Below, in pieces: positions 1 to 7,972 of a DNA stretch of 64,000 bases (its first letter is position 1; each line of letters starts with the position of its first letter). The stretch spans positions 124,001 to 188,000 of the forward strand of contig NZ_JAFBDK010000002.1 of the NCBI RefSeq assembly GCF_016908195.1, read 5' to 3'. The position numbers were made by a program, and so were the translations under genes. The stretch comes from Jeotgalibacillus terrae. Its GTDB lineage: Bacteria; Bacillota; Bacilli; Bacillales; Jeotgalibacillaceae. Below the pieces are notes generated by a model. The model searched no databases and was not told the origin of the DNA. It was given only the letters and a program-made list of their open reading frames with translations.

Positions 1-124
1 AGTTTACACTTCAAGTGTTAACTCCGTCACCAAATTAAAAAGGGACAGAGTTGCTCACAAAAATGGAGTGGCAACTTCGTCCCCAACACGAACTCTGTCC
101 CCGGAGTGTTAACTCCGTCCCCAC
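1..124. repeat. GGGGACAGAGTT-family palindromic repeat cluster
   Basis: The first 124 bases are built from variants of one word: AGGGACAGAGTTG, ACTCTGTCCCC, ACTCCGTCACC and ACTCCGTCCCC, in opposing orientations around short spacers, so they can fold into imperfect hairpins. The same words recur at 21741-21817 and, more degenerate, at 24919-24965. They lie just downstream of the stop of the SLH gene that ends at 142. The arrangement resembles REP sequences mobilised by Y1/RAYT transposases. A decayed gene of that family sits at 41033-41588, but the link between the two is inference. Confidence 0.6.
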
Positions 125-141
125 AATGAATAATGAATTAA

Positions 142-1449
142 TTATTCATCATCGTCTTCATCTTCATTGTCATCATCGTCGTCCTGATCGTCATCTTCCT
201 CATCCTGCTCATCATCTTCAAGCTCAAATTTCAATCTGCTGCCGTCTGCAAATTTCACATGCACTTCAAGTTCTTCAGGTGTGAAAGCAAGTGATGCAGT
301 GATGGCTTCTGTCAATTCTTCTTCAGTGATCTCTGAAGTAACACCCCATTCAGTGATGTAGCCATTGATTAAAGATAGAGCTTCTTCATCTTTAAATTCT
401 TCTTCGTTCTCTGGCGTTTCAATTTCAACTTTTCCGCTTTCCTTACCCTTTTTCAACTGATATTTTAGTTCAAATTCATGATCATCAGCTTCAGCTTCAA
501 CTTTCAATTGCTGAATGCCATTTTCAGCAGGCTCTGAGTCAGGTAATTCTGTATACACAGATGCTTCCTGAACTGCACCCTCTTTAACATAAACTTCGAT
601 AAAGTCACCTGTACGGATCTGATCTGCTGCCATAAATCTTGTTTCATACTGCACTAACAGATCTTTCGCGATTGTAAATGTAAGTTGTTCGCCACCGACA
701 GTTGTCAGTGTAAGTGTTCCTTCATTTTCTTCAAACGAAATGTTTTCTACCTGGCCATCAACTGTGACTGCTCCATTTTCTTCAAGCAGCTCTCCGTATG
801 TACGGTCGAGAACAGCTGCCATTTGAGAGCGTGTGATATTTTTTTCAGGCTGGAAATTTCCTGATAATGTACCTGTGAAAATATCGTAGTCTACCGCTAC
901 ATTCACATAGCCGATTGAACCCGCAGGAATTCTGTTTACATCTTTAAAGTCAGGAATGTCATTCATTGATGCAAGTGCTTCTTCTTCAAGCCCAAGCGCT
1001 CTCACAAGAACAGACGAAATCCATAGACGCGATGCAGGCTTGTAAGCATCCACACGGTTTTCATCAGTACCAAACAGTCCATTTTCAAGCGCAACAGCCA
1101 CGTAGCCTTTCACAGCATTAGGCAATTTGTCAGCATCATCAAAATGCAGCTCAATGTCATCCGGGTTCATGGCTTTTGCTTCCTCTTCAAGCTCAAGAAG
1201 TCTAACTGCGGTAATAATCGACTGAATACGCGAAACTGGCTGATTCGGTCTGAAGTTACCATCCTCATAACCTACAAAAATACCTTTAGACTTCATACGT
1301 CCAATCGAATCCTTCACCCATTCCAGCTTCTTCGTGTCTTCAAATTCAACACTCACAGCCTCCCGGTTATCATCCTCAGCAGCAACCGGCGCCTGAACAA
1401 GCCCAAAAACCAAAGCAGCTGATAAAGCCCCACCTAAAAACTTATTCAT
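142..1449 (-). CDS. SLH-domain surface protein with acidic C-terminal tail
   Basis: Predicted secreted protein of 435 residues held at the cell surface by S-layer homology domains, which bind secondary wall polymer non-covalently. The chosen start (1449) has GGAGGA about 7 bases upstream and opens a signal peptide with a VAA-ED type cleavage point near residue 24; an upstream in-frame ATG would put extra residues ahead of the signal. Three SLH repeats follow at about residues 35-80, 97-145 and 160-210, each with the FxDV/GYxDGxF/R pattern, some degenerate. The remaining half is a beta-rich region of unknown function. The last about 24 residues are almost only Asp and Glu, which may bind cations. 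It is monocistronic. The ligand or enzymatic role is unknown. Confidence 0.85.
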   Translation of the reverse strand: MNKFLGGALSAALVFGLVQAPVAAEDDNREAVSVEFEDTKKLEWVKDSIGRMKSKGIFVGYEDGNFRPNQPVSRIQSIITAVRLLELEEEAKAMNPDDIELHFDDADKLPNAVKGYVAVALENGLFGTDENRVDAYKPASRLWISSVLVRALGLEEEALASMNDIPDFKDVNRIPAGSIGYVNVAVDYDIFTGTLSGNFQPEKNITRSQMAAVLDRTYGELLEENGAVTVDGQVENISFEENEGTLTLTTVGGEQLTFTIAKDLLVQYETRFMAADQIRTGDFIEVYVKEGAVQEASVYTELPDSEPAENGIQQLKVEAEADDHEFELKYQLKKGKESGKVEIETPENEEEFKDEEALSLINGYITEWGVTSEITEEELTEAITASLAFTPEELEVHVKFADGSRLKFELEDDEQDEEDDDQDDDDDNEDEDDDE

Positions 1450-1697
1450 ACAAATCCTCCTCCAATTCTTATTATGAATAACAAAACTGTTATACAACAT
1501 AAGAGTACGAAGGATGTTTCAAACTTGTAAGGGTATAAAGGATTATTTTTAAATTTTGTTTGGTTATAAAGAATTAAAATGGCTCATGTACTATTGGGGG
1601 CGGAGGTTGAAGTGACACAACACGTGCATATCAGGGACAATTTTGGCAGTGTGAAAGCTCTCCCCCGCCTCTGCCAAACATGGCTTTTCACAATTCT

Positions 1698-2984
1698 TTA
1701 AAAGTTATATCGAAATTCTTCATTATTCCCAGTCCTCATGTCTTTCATAGCATACTTATTCTCATTCACTTCCGAATCACCAAGCACCACTACATACCTA
1801 ATTCCTTCCCTATTCGCCCGGTCCATCCCCTTACCTACCTTCTTCTTTCCATATTCCACTTCAACCCTCAATCCATCCTGCCTCATTGTTTTTGCAAGCT
1901 TCAACGCTTCTTTTTCAGTGCCAAGCGGAATGATATATACATCAGCCAGCGCCTTCATATCTTCATCCGAAGTTATCATACTAAGCGCTGTACAAATCAC
2001 ATCAACGCCAAAAGAAATTCCAACTGTCGGATAGCGCTGATCGCTTCCAATTAATCCGCCAATCGCATCATCATAGCGGCCGCCGCTGCCAATACTTGAG
2101 CTTAATGTAGAATTGTCTTTCAGAAACACTTCGTAGATCGTTCCCGTGTAGATCTCAAGTCCTCTCGCTAAAAACGGATTGAATTCACATCGGTCGTCTA
2201 TACCAAGTGCAGATAAATAACCCTGCAATTCCTCAAGATCGGCAATCCCTTCTCTTGTCTGTTCATTTTTCTCTGTTATATCAGATTGAAAATACACGAG
2301 TGATGTAGCATCCACGTTATTCAATAATTTTTCAATTAACAGGACTGCATCATCAGGAATCCGTTTATCGTGCAGTTCTTTCACGACATCTTCCACCCCG
2401 ATTTTCTCCACCTTATCAAGACTCAGCACGACTGTTGCCATCATATCTTCAGGCACTCCATATCCTTCAAGTATACCGCCAAGCAGTTTTCGGTTATTGT
2501 ATTGAATCACAATATCCAGCTCCAGCTTCTGGAATACATCCACTGCAAGCATCATCAGCTCTGCTTCCGCTGCCTGAGTTTTAACACCAGTAATATCAAC
2601 ATCCGCCTGTGTGAACTCACGATTCCGACCTGTTTTGATCGGGCCATCTCTGAAAACTTTTCCGATTTCATAACGCTTAAAAGGCATCCGCAGCGTTGGG
2701 TTCGTCGCAATCACTTTGCTGAACGGAATCGTCAGATCATAGCGAAGCGCAAGATCCCGCTCTCCGCGATCACTGAGCGTATACATTTCCTCTAAAATTT
2801 CAGCACCGCCCGCGTACTTACTCGCCATCAATTCTGTGTAATTCAAAATTGGCGTCTCAAAAGGCTGGCAGCCATATAATTCACACGTTTCCTCTATCGT
2901 TCGCTTAACATTCCGCCTGATTACTGCGTTCTTCCCTAGATAATCCTGTGTTCCTTTTACATTCTGATATTTCATCTTCTTCAT
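1698..2984 (-). CDS. hisS: Histidyl-tRNA synthetase (divergent, probably second copy)
   Basis: Class II aminoacyl-tRNA synthetase that charges tRNA-His with histidine in the cytoplasm; 428 residues, normal for the family. Visible signatures are the N-terminal VKGTQDYLG stretch, motif 2 as FRDGPIKTGRNREF, the histidine-specific HisA-type motif RGLEIYTGTIYE near residue 270, and motif 3-like SGGRYDDAIGGL. The C-terminal about 90 residues fit the anticodon-binding domain. Motif 2 differs from the usual bacterial FRYERPQAGRYRQF version, so this is a divergent form of the type found as a second hisS in some bacilli; whether another hisS exists cannot be seen here. The start at 2984 follows AAGAGGAGGA at good spacing. 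It stands alone rather than with aspS and is preceded by an attenuator with a His-rich leader peptide, so expression should rise when charged tRNA-His is scarce. Confidence 0.9.
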   Translation of the reverse strand: MKKMKYQNVKGTQDYLGKNAVIRRNVKRTIEETCELYGCQPFETPILNYTELMASKYAGGAEILEEMYTLSDRGERDLALRYDLTIPFSKVIATNPTLRMPFKRYEIGKVFRDGPIKTGRNREFTQADVDITGVKTQAAEAELMMLAVDVFQKLELDIVIQYNNRKLLGGILEGYGVPEDMMATVVLSLDKVEKIGVEDVVKELHDKRIPDDAVLLIEKLLNNVDATSLVYFQSDITEKNEQTREGIADLEELQGYLSALGIDDRCEFNPFLARGLEIYTGTIYEVFLKDNSTLSSSIGSGGRYDDAIGGLIGSDQRYPTVGISFGVDVICTALSMITSDEDMKALADVYIIPLGTEKEALKLAKTMRQDGLRVEVEYGKKKVGKGMDRANREGIRYVVVLGDSEVNENKYAMKDMRTGNNEEFRYNF

Positions 2985-3017
2985 GACTGTTCCTCCTCTT
3001 TTTTTGAAAATAAAAAG

Positions 3018-3057
3018 AACCCCACGAGAAAGTTGTTACACATTTTCTCATGAGGTT
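3018..3057 (-). terminator. Intrinsic terminator (attenuator) in hisS leader
   Basis: On the minus strand a 14-bp stem (3044-3057 with 3018-3031, three G-T pairs) with a 12-base loop is followed directly by CTTTTTATTTT (3007-3017). It lies between the leader-peptide ORF and the hisS ribosome binding site, so it can stop transcription before hisS. Bases 3039-3048 (minus AGAAAATGTG), which include half of the upstream arm, can alternatively pair with minus CGCATTTTTT at 3095-3104. That would be a possible antiterminator. The fold was derived by hand. Confidence 0.8.
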
Positions 3058-3066
3058 CATTATAAA

Positions 3067-3112
3067 TAGCCCTTCGCTATGATCTATTTTGATCAAAAAA
3101 TGCGAAAGGCTA
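3067..3112 (-). promoter_or_regulatory. Hairpin covering the stop of the His leader peptide
   Basis: Minus-strand TAGCCTTTCGC (3102-3112) pairs with GCGAAGGGCTA (3067-3077) over 11 bp with one G-T pair, and GATC/GATC inside the loop can extend it. The first arm begins exactly at the TAG stop of the leader peptide. A ribosome halted on the His codons would cover it, whereas a ribosome that terminates and leaves would let it form. This is the expected position for the pause or anti-antiterminator hairpin of a ribosome-mediated attenuator. Confidence 0.65.
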
Positions 3113-3160
3113 GTTGTGATGATGTAGTTGGCTGTTGCTGGTTGAGAGTTGGTTATTCAT
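3110..3160 (-). CDS. His-rich leader peptide controlling hisS
   Basis: A 16-codon ORF reads MNNQLSTSNSQLHHHN and stops with TAG. CAGGAG lies 9 bases upstream of the ATG at 3160; a second in-frame ATG three codons earlier is too close to that site. The three consecutive histidine codons (CAT CAT CAC, 3116-3124) sit five bases before a stable hairpin and about 60 bases before an intrinsic terminator that precedes hisS. This is the layout of enterobacterial his-operon attenuation, where ribosome stalling at His codons prevents terminator formation. The peptide probably has no function beyond being translated. Bacillota usually regulate synthetase genes with T-box leaders, and no T-box sequence was found here. 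Confidence 0.75.
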   Translation of the reverse strand: MNNQLSTSNSQLHHHN

Positions 3161-3184
3161 AGTATTCATCTCCTGATTGAGATT

Positions 3185-3213
3185 ATCATACAGAGTTTGG
3201 AATGGATTTGCAA
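3185..3213 (-). promoter_or_regulatory. Sigma-A promoter of the hisS leader
   Basis: Minus strand -35 TTGCAA (3208-3213), 17-bp spacer, -10 TATGAT (3185-3190). Transcription should start near 3178, only a few bases before the leader-peptide ribosome binding site, which fits a dedicated attenuated transcript. Confidence 0.75.
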
Positions 3214-3359
3214 ATTTTTTAAGAGGTTCCGGACGGTGAAGTGATTATGCGGAAAAACTGAATATCTTAGTATTCTTCAAGGTTATTTAGTCATTCTGTC
3301 TTGAAAATCACTTGTTGAATATTTATTAGCTAATCTAAATAAAATTACAATTAACTAGT

Positions 3360-3386
3360 TAAAAAGTCATACCCTATTCCGATATA
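3360..3386 (+). promoter_or_regulatory. Sigma-D (motility) type promoter of the chemotaxis receptor
   Basis: TAAA (3360-3363), then about 14-15 bases, then TCCGATATA (3378-3386), one base off the GCCGATAT core of the sigma-D consensus. It lies about 33 bases before the receptor start, and chemotaxis receptors are typical sigma-D targets in bacilli. Confidence 0.65.
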
Positions 3387-3418
3387 AGATATAGATTATA
3401 TAAAAGGGAGAGTTTTTG

Positions 3419-5155
3419 ATGAGGAGTGTTAGGGGTAAGTTATTAATCATTTCATTTATTTTATTGGTTGTTCCGGGGCTTGTGATCGGGTCGATGAGTT
3501 ATCTTTCAGCTAAAAGCAGTCTGGATGATTCTGGCCGTACGATGATTAAGAATGCTGTGACGATGGCGCTGCAGATGATTGATGGGTATCAGCAGCAGGT
3601 GGAAGATGGGGATCTGACGCTTGAGCAGGCACAGGAGCAGGTAAAGGTTCATCTGCTTGGTGAGATGCAGGAGGACGGTACGAGACCGAATACAAATCCT
3701 GTTGATCTTGGTGAGAACGGTTATTTTGTTATTTTAGATGAAGAAGGTAATGAAGTGGCACACCCTTCACTTGAAGGTCAAAATGTGCTGGACGTTCAGG
3801 ATGTGGACGGCAGCTACTTCGTTCAGAAACAGATTGAAACCGCGCAAAACGGCGGTGGTTTTGTTACATATTCATGGGGCTTCCCGGATGACCCTGATCG
3901 GATCGGTGAGAAGATCATGTATAACGAGCTCGATCCAAACTGGGGCTGGGTCGTGACGGCTGGTTCTTATATGGAAGATTTTAATGCGGAATCCAACAGT
4001 ATTCTGTGGATGCTTGTGTGGACAATTGCTGCTTCTTTAGTCGTTGGTACAATCATCATTATTTTACTATCCAATCATTTATCAAAACCAATTAATGCGG
4101 TTAAAAATCAACTGAATCGTCTAAGTGATAATGATTTAACCGGATCGTTTGAAGAAATGAACCGGAAAGATGAGATTGGAGAGCTTGGTTCGAGTCTTAT
4201 AAAAATGAAGGCAAACCTGAGCGCGATGATTCAGCGGATTCAGCAGGTGTCACATACGCTCGCCGCATCTTCTGAAGAACTGACAGCGAGCGCTGAGGAA
4301 ACGAATCGCGCCACTGAACAGATCGCAGGTTCGATTCAATTGATTTCTGAAAATGCTGAGACGCAGACTGAGCAGGCGGCTTCTTCTCAGAAGTCTGTAT
4401 ATGGTATTTCAGAAGGAATCAGCGGCATCAAAGATCACCTCATTTCAGCAGGTGAATCAACTGAGACAACGGCAATTAAGGTCTCAGAAGGTAAAGACCG
4501 TGTAATGAATACAGAAGCAAAAATCAATGACATTCAGGAAAAATCCCAGCGTGCGTCAGGTGCAATCCAGCAACTTGGCGGTAAATCTGCAGAGATTGGA
4601 AATATTGTGTCGCTCATTACAGCGGTAGCTGAGCAGACAAACCTTCTCGCACTCAACGCTGCTATTGAAGCTGCACGCGCCGGCGAACATGGTAAGGGAT
4701 TCGCTGTTGTGGCAGATGAGATCAGAAAGCTCGCTGAACAATCCGGCCGCTCTGCGTCTCAGATTCAGGAGCTGATCTTTGAAATCCAAACGGGTATTCA
4801 GGAATCAGTGACGTATATGAAAGATGGCGAGATCTCCGTTTCAGCCGGGATGGAAGCAATGAATTTAACAGGAGAAAGCTTCAACGAAATCGAAAAAGCA
4901 TCTGCAGTTATTTCAGAAGCTGCAAGAAATGTACTGAAATCTGTTACAGACCTTGATCAGCGGACAGCCAGCATGGTCGAATCCACTGCCAGAACCACTG
5001 AAATGATCGAACATTCTTCTGCAGAGTCACAGTCAATCGCGGCTGCATCTGAAGAACAGAGTGCATCGATGGAAGAAGTTGCTGCAAGTTCTGCTGCGCT
5101 TTCTCAGATGGCTGAGGAGTTGAGTGGGATTGTTGGGGAGTTTAAGGTTTCTTGA
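3419..5155 (+). CDS. Methyl-accepting chemotaxis protein with single Cache sensor
   Basis: Membrane receptor that passes ligand information to CheA/CheW; 578 residues. The ATG at 3419 has GGGAG 8 bases upstream, and the TTG codon just before it is unlikely to be the start. Topology: transmembrane helix about residues 7-29, extracellular single-Cache-like domain about 35-190 ([20 protein letters not shown] and [15 protein letters not shown] stretches), second helix about 194-217, HAMP about 218-270, then a long coiled-coil signalling domain. The highly conserved hairpin tip reads [19 protein letters not shown]. Cache domains of this type often sense carboxylates, amino acids or similar small molecules, but the ligand cannot be told. 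It is monocistronic, with a sigma-D-like promoter upstream and a strong terminator downstream. Confidence 0.92.
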   Translation: MRSVRGKLLIISFILLVVPGLVIGSMSYLSAKSSLDDSGRTMIKNAVTMALQMIDGYQQQVEDGDLTLEQAQEQVKVHLLGEMQEDGTRPNTNPVDLGENGYFVILDEEGNEVAHPSLEGQNVLDVQDVDGSYFVQKQIETAQNGGGFVTYSWGFPDDPDRIGEKIMYNELDPNWGWVVTAGSYMEDFNAESNSILWMLVWTIAASLVVGTIIIILLSNHLSKPINAVKNQLNRLSDNDLTGSFEEMNRKDEIGELGSSLIKMKANLSAMIQRIQQVSHTLAASSEELTASAEETNRATEQIAGSIQLISENAETQTEQAASSQKSVYGISEGISGIKDHLISAGESTETTAIKVSEGKDRVMNTEAKINDIQEKSQRASGAIQQLGGKSAEIGNIVSLITAVAEQTNLLALNAAIEAARAGEHGKGFAVVADEIRKLAEQSGRSASQIQELIFEIQTGIQESVTYMKDGEISVSAGMEAMNLTGESFNEIEKASAVISEAARNVLKSVTDLDQRTASMVESTARTTEMIEHSSAESQSIAAASEEQSASMEEVAASSAALSQMAEELSGIVGEFKVS

Positions 5156-5175
5156 TTGATGTAATATTTAAAGAA

Positions 5176-5214
5176 GGGCGTTTGAAGTATCACCTGATGA
5201 TACTTCAAACGCCC
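5176..5214. terminator. Bidirectional terminator between receptor and membrane-protein genes
   Basis: A perfect 17-bp stem (5176-5192 with 5198-5214) with the 5-base loop CCTGA. It is flanked by A-rich sequence on the left and a short T tract on the right and lies between two convergent genes, so it probably serves both. Confidence 0.85.
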
Positions 5215-5237
5215 TTTACATGTTGCGATTACAATTG

Positions 5238-5840
5238 TTAAAATTTCTTTTTTCTCCTGCTTTTTCGTCTCTTCTCCAATGTATAAGAAAAGCGATACTT
5301 TTTTTCGATCTGTTTTGTTAAAAATTCGAAATCTACTGCGTAATATTGATTGTTCTTGCGACGTCTTTCTTCAATATAATGCTGCAGTAAATGAAAAAGC
5401 CTCACAATAGAAGGACCGGAAGCACTTTTGAATATCCACAACGGTAGATACCCCTTTCTCACCATCATCCCCCAGAAATGAAAAAACGAGCATAGCTCCG
5501 AAGCTGCTTTCACCTGGTCTTTTGACCATTCGGCAGGATGACTCAGATAAGCCAATTTATCTGCACGGTCTTCCATCTCATAAATCATTTGTCTGGCTGC
5601 AATCATTTGAGATGTATCTCCCTGCTGATAGTACTCCCGGATCGCTTCAAACACAGCTCCCCGTCTCGAAGCCATACTCATCAAAATACCGGACACTCCT
5701 GAAGCAATTGCTGCAATTCCGACAAGTAAGCTTAATTCGATGTTCCCTGTAAAGCTGAGAATTGGTTCGTTAAAGAAGATTAAAGATAATAAGACTGAAA
5801 ATGAAACCAGCATGTAGCTGATGATTTTTTTGTTTTGCAT
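5238..5840 (-). CDS. Small membrane protein of unknown function
   Basis: 200 residues. Two hydrophobic helices are visible at about residues 7-25 and 34-57, followed by a hydrophilic, helix-rich cytoplasmic portion that ends in a very basic tail (RRKSRRKKKF). The middle contains a stretch like FFHFWGMMVRKGYLPLW that recalls DUF4760-type proteins, but this assignment is weak. AAGGAG lies 5 bases before the ATG. It is monocistronic, converges on the chemotaxis receptor and shares its terminator. No function can be proposed. Confidence 0.75.
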   Translation of the reverse strand: MQNKKIISYMLVSFSVLLSLIFFNEPILSFTGNIELSLLVGIAAIASGVSGILMSMASRRGAVFEAIREYYQQGDTSQMIAARQMIYEMEDRADKLAYLSHPAEWSKDQVKAASELCSFFHFWGMMVRKGYLPLWIFKSASGPSIVRLFHLLQHYIEERRRKNNQYYAVDFEFLTKQIEKKYRFSYTLEKRRKSRRKKKF

Positions 5841-6039
5841 GAGGTCTCCTTGGTAGTTAGCATAGAATGATTTAAATATAGTTCTCTTTAAAAATGGTTT
5901 AGGTTATAACTGTTACCCTTTTTTGAAATGGCAAGTTTTTTCAATCTGGTTCAAGTTACAAAAGACCCGATACAAAAGTATTATAACAGTAGATTTCCAG
6001 TTTAAGAATACTTTTTACAAATTAAAAGGGTGTAGAATA

Positions 6040-6076
6040 AAGCCACATAAATGAATGATACTCATTTATGTGGCTT
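6040..6076 (-). terminator. Terminator of the small sigma factor gene
   Basis: A perfect 15-bp stem (6040-6054 with 6062-6076) lies just downstream of the minus-strand sigma factor gene that ends at 6096. The T tract after it is short (TTTATTCT), so termination may be partial. Confidence 0.6.
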
Positions 6077-6095
6077 CATCTTCTATGATATTACC

Positions 6096-6563
6096 CTACT
6101 CCCTCAACCGCTCCACCGCCCCCTTCTTCCACTTCTTCACCGCACTCACACTCACCATATACCGCTCTGCAATCTCCCCTACAGTCATATCATCAATAAA
6201 CGTATGCCAGAACCACTTCCTCTGATGCGTTGTTAACTTTTCTGCATACGGCGCGAGCATATCGATCTCTAACAGTCTGTCCTCTGTAATATCCATATTC
6301 ATCTGCCAGTATTCTTCAGATTTCACCGTTTCCCGCTCCAGCAGTTTGTTCTGTTTTCTCATAAGATCGAGCATCCCACCGCGAATATACTGGTATGCGA
6401 ACGGGGCAAACTCTCCACTTTCCTTATCAAATTTCTCTGATGCTTTCCACAGCGCTATCCGTCCCTCCTGCAAATAGAGATCATGATCACGAGTGATATG
6501 AAGCTTTTTCATCATATGAAAAATCATTGGTTCAAACTGTTCATATTGCTGTTCAAATGTCAA
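6096..6563 (-). CDS. Small sigma-70 family RNA polymerase sigma factor
   Basis: About 155 residues with sigma region 2 (about residues 10-75, including LYLQEGRIALWKASEKFD and FAPFAYQYIRGGMLDLMRK) and a C-terminal region 4 helix-turn-helix (MTVGEIAERYMVSVSAVKKWKKGA). It lacks regions 1.1 and 3, like ECF factors, but its sequence recalls the small non-ECF sigma-O/Xpf-type proteins of bacilli. Start choice: there is no ATG near the N terminus. The TTG at 6563 has GGAG 9 bases upstream and is preferred over an upstream TTG (6578) that lacks a ribosome site. That GGAG lies in a small hairpin. No anti-sigma gene adjoins it, so its regulon is unknown. Confidence 0.8.
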   Translation of the reverse strand: MTFEQQYEQFEPMIFHMMKKLHITRDHDLYLQEGRIALWKASEKFDKESGEFAPFAYQYIRGGMLDLMRKQNKLLERETVKSEEYWQMNMDITEDRLLEIDMLAPYAEKLTTHQRKWFWHTFIDDMTVGEIAERYMVSVSAVKKWKKGAVERLRE

Positions 6564-6571
6564 CTTTGTTT

Positions 6572-6593
6572 TCTCCAAAATGGAGACGCGTCT
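6572..6593 (-). promoter_or_regulatory. Hairpin and palindrome at sigma factor ribosome site
   Basis: Just ahead of the TTG start, TCTCCA and TGGAGA (6581-6586 and 6572-6577) pair around a 3-base loop and bury the GGAG ribosome binding site. The perfect 10-bp palindrome AGACGCGTCT (6584-6593) overlaps it. Either could control expression of the sigma factor. Confidence 0.4.
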
Positions 6594-6797
6594 GCCTTAT
6601 ATTCCCTGGGTACGTGTAGTGTATAAGAGAAATATCCAGGCAGCGATTCAGCGTTTTTGACGTATGACGACATTAAGTACGCTATTTTGCAGAAATGCTT
6701 GCCAATACGTAATGTTTCGGCACTATAAAACCAAAAACTATCAAACTTTTATATAATACAGTCGGAGTCTGCCTAAAACTACCTCCAACCAGCACAT

Positions 6798-6831
6798 AAA
6801 AAACCTTCCTTTCAAAAACAAAAGGAAGGTT
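6798..6831 (-). terminator. Terminator of the ADP-ribosylglycohydrolase operon
   Basis: An 11-bp perfect stem (6821-6831 with 6802-6812), loop of 8, then six T on the minus strand. It lies after the LacI-family gene, so it closes the whole operon that starts at 17142. Confidence 0.85.
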
Positions 6832-6865
6832 ACTTTAATATAGATTAGGTTAATCATGTTATATT

Positions 6866-7885
6866 TTAACTATCTCTTTGATTCTGCCGGTCACTAGACT
6901 CTCTCACAATTAATTCTACATCCAGCTCTACATTAACGTGCCCAGCAAGGTCTGGTTGTTCTATTTTCGTGATGAGCTGGTCAACTGCAATTTCTCCAAT
7001 CTTCTTAACAGGCTGCTTGATGGTACTGATCTCAGGGTTTACCATTTCGGTTAACTGAATACCATCAAACCCGATAATCGCAATATTTTCAGGAATTTGA
7101 ACATGGTGTTTTTTAAATGTTTTAAGGGCACCAATTGCCATCAGATCGTTTGCATAGAAGATGCCGTCTACATCTTTGTGTTCCGATAACAGCCTTTCAG
7201 TGATATCTGTGCCGCTTTTTAAGGTAAAGTCCCCTTCATAGACTAATGGTGTCCTGTCATATAATTTCATTGTATCAAGGTAACCTTTAAGTCTCCCACG
7301 GGCTGGAAAAACTGATTTTGGACCACTAATATGAGCAATCTTTTTACAATTCAATTCTATGAGATGTCTTACTGCAAGACTTGCTCCTTCATAGTTTTTT
7401 ACGCTGACAGAATTGTTACTGTCGGATTGTACTCCCCGGTCAATCCTTATAAAAGGCATTTGTACTTTGTCGAGATAGCCTTTTATTTCTTCACTCAAAT
7501 CGGATTGAGCAAGCAGAAAGCCGTCTATATATCTGCTTTTTAAATTGTTCCAGAAATCCTTGTTTTTCAGTTCCTCTTCATTGGTACTGATCAGTAACAG
7601 ACTGTATCCATTTCTTTTAGCGATATATTCAATTGATTTGATCATTTCCGGAAAGAAAGGATTCGTAATATCTGGTGTAATAAAAGCAATTGTATTTGAC
7701 TTTTGTTTTGCTAGACCCCGTGCAACTGCATTAGGGGTATAGCTGAACTGATCTAACACTTTTTGTATTTTTCTTTCTGTTTCTGGACTTGTGTAACTTA
7801 CCTTATTCAAATAACGGGATACAGTTGCTATAGAGACACCCGACTCTTTAGCGATTTCTCTGATCGTAACTTTTTTCCTGGTCAT
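6866..7885 (-). CDS. LacI-family transcriptional regulator of the ADP-ribosylglycohydrolase operon
   Basis: 339 residues: N-terminal LacI helix-turn-helix (VTIREIAKESGVSIATVSRYLN, residues about 6-27) with hinge helix, then a periplasmic-binding-protein-like sensor domain closest in feel to ribose-repressor-type regulators (NTIAFITPDITNPFFPEMI; DGIFYANDLMAIGAL; IIGFDGIQLTEMVNP). AGGAG lies about 7 bases before the ATG. It is the last gene after the two ADP-ribosylglycohydrolase genes. Its likely operators are the twin GTAACCGGTTAC palindromes at 17198-17259, but CcpA could also use such sites. A TTGTGT/ACACAA inverted repeat around a TATAAT (near 7918-7938) precedes it and may mark a local promoter. 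Confidence 0.9.
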   Translation of the reverse strand: MTRKKVTIREIAKESGVSIATVSRYLNKVSYTSPETERKIQKVLDQFSYTPNAVARGLAKQKSNTIAFITPDITNPFFPEMIKSIEYIAKRNGYSLLLISTNEEELKNKDFWNNLKSRYIDGFLLAQSDLSEEIKGYLDKVQMPFIRIDRGVQSDSNNSVSVKNYEGASLAVRHLIELNCKKIAHISGPKSVFPARGRLKGYLDTMKLYDRTPLVYEGDFTLKSGTDITERLLSEHKDVDGIFYANDLMAIGALKTFKKHHVQIPENIAIIGFDGIQLTEMVNPEISTIKQPVKKIGEIAVDQLITKIEQPDLAGHVNVELDVELIVRESSDRQNQRDS

Positions 7886-7972
7886 GGCATTTCTCCTATC
7901 ATGACGAGTAATTTATTGTGTGAATTATAACACAACTTTAGTTATTTTATGGTCCCAGACACTCTTTTAAGA

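Noticed and set aside
1560-1697. Terminator hairpin downstream of hisS (GGGGGCGGAGG and CCCCCGCCTC words)
   Set aside because: The words do not pair in proper antiparallel order over more than a few bases and no T run follows.
2905-3096. 63-codon minus-strand ORF across the hisS leader and start
   Set aside because: It runs through the terminator stem and hisS ribosome site in another frame, has no ribosome site of its own and would conflict with the attenuator reading.
2985-3213. T-box leader upstream of hisS
   Set aside because: No conserved T-box sequence (AGGGTGG-ACCGCG type) or specifier-loop layout; the His-codon leader ORF explains the region better.
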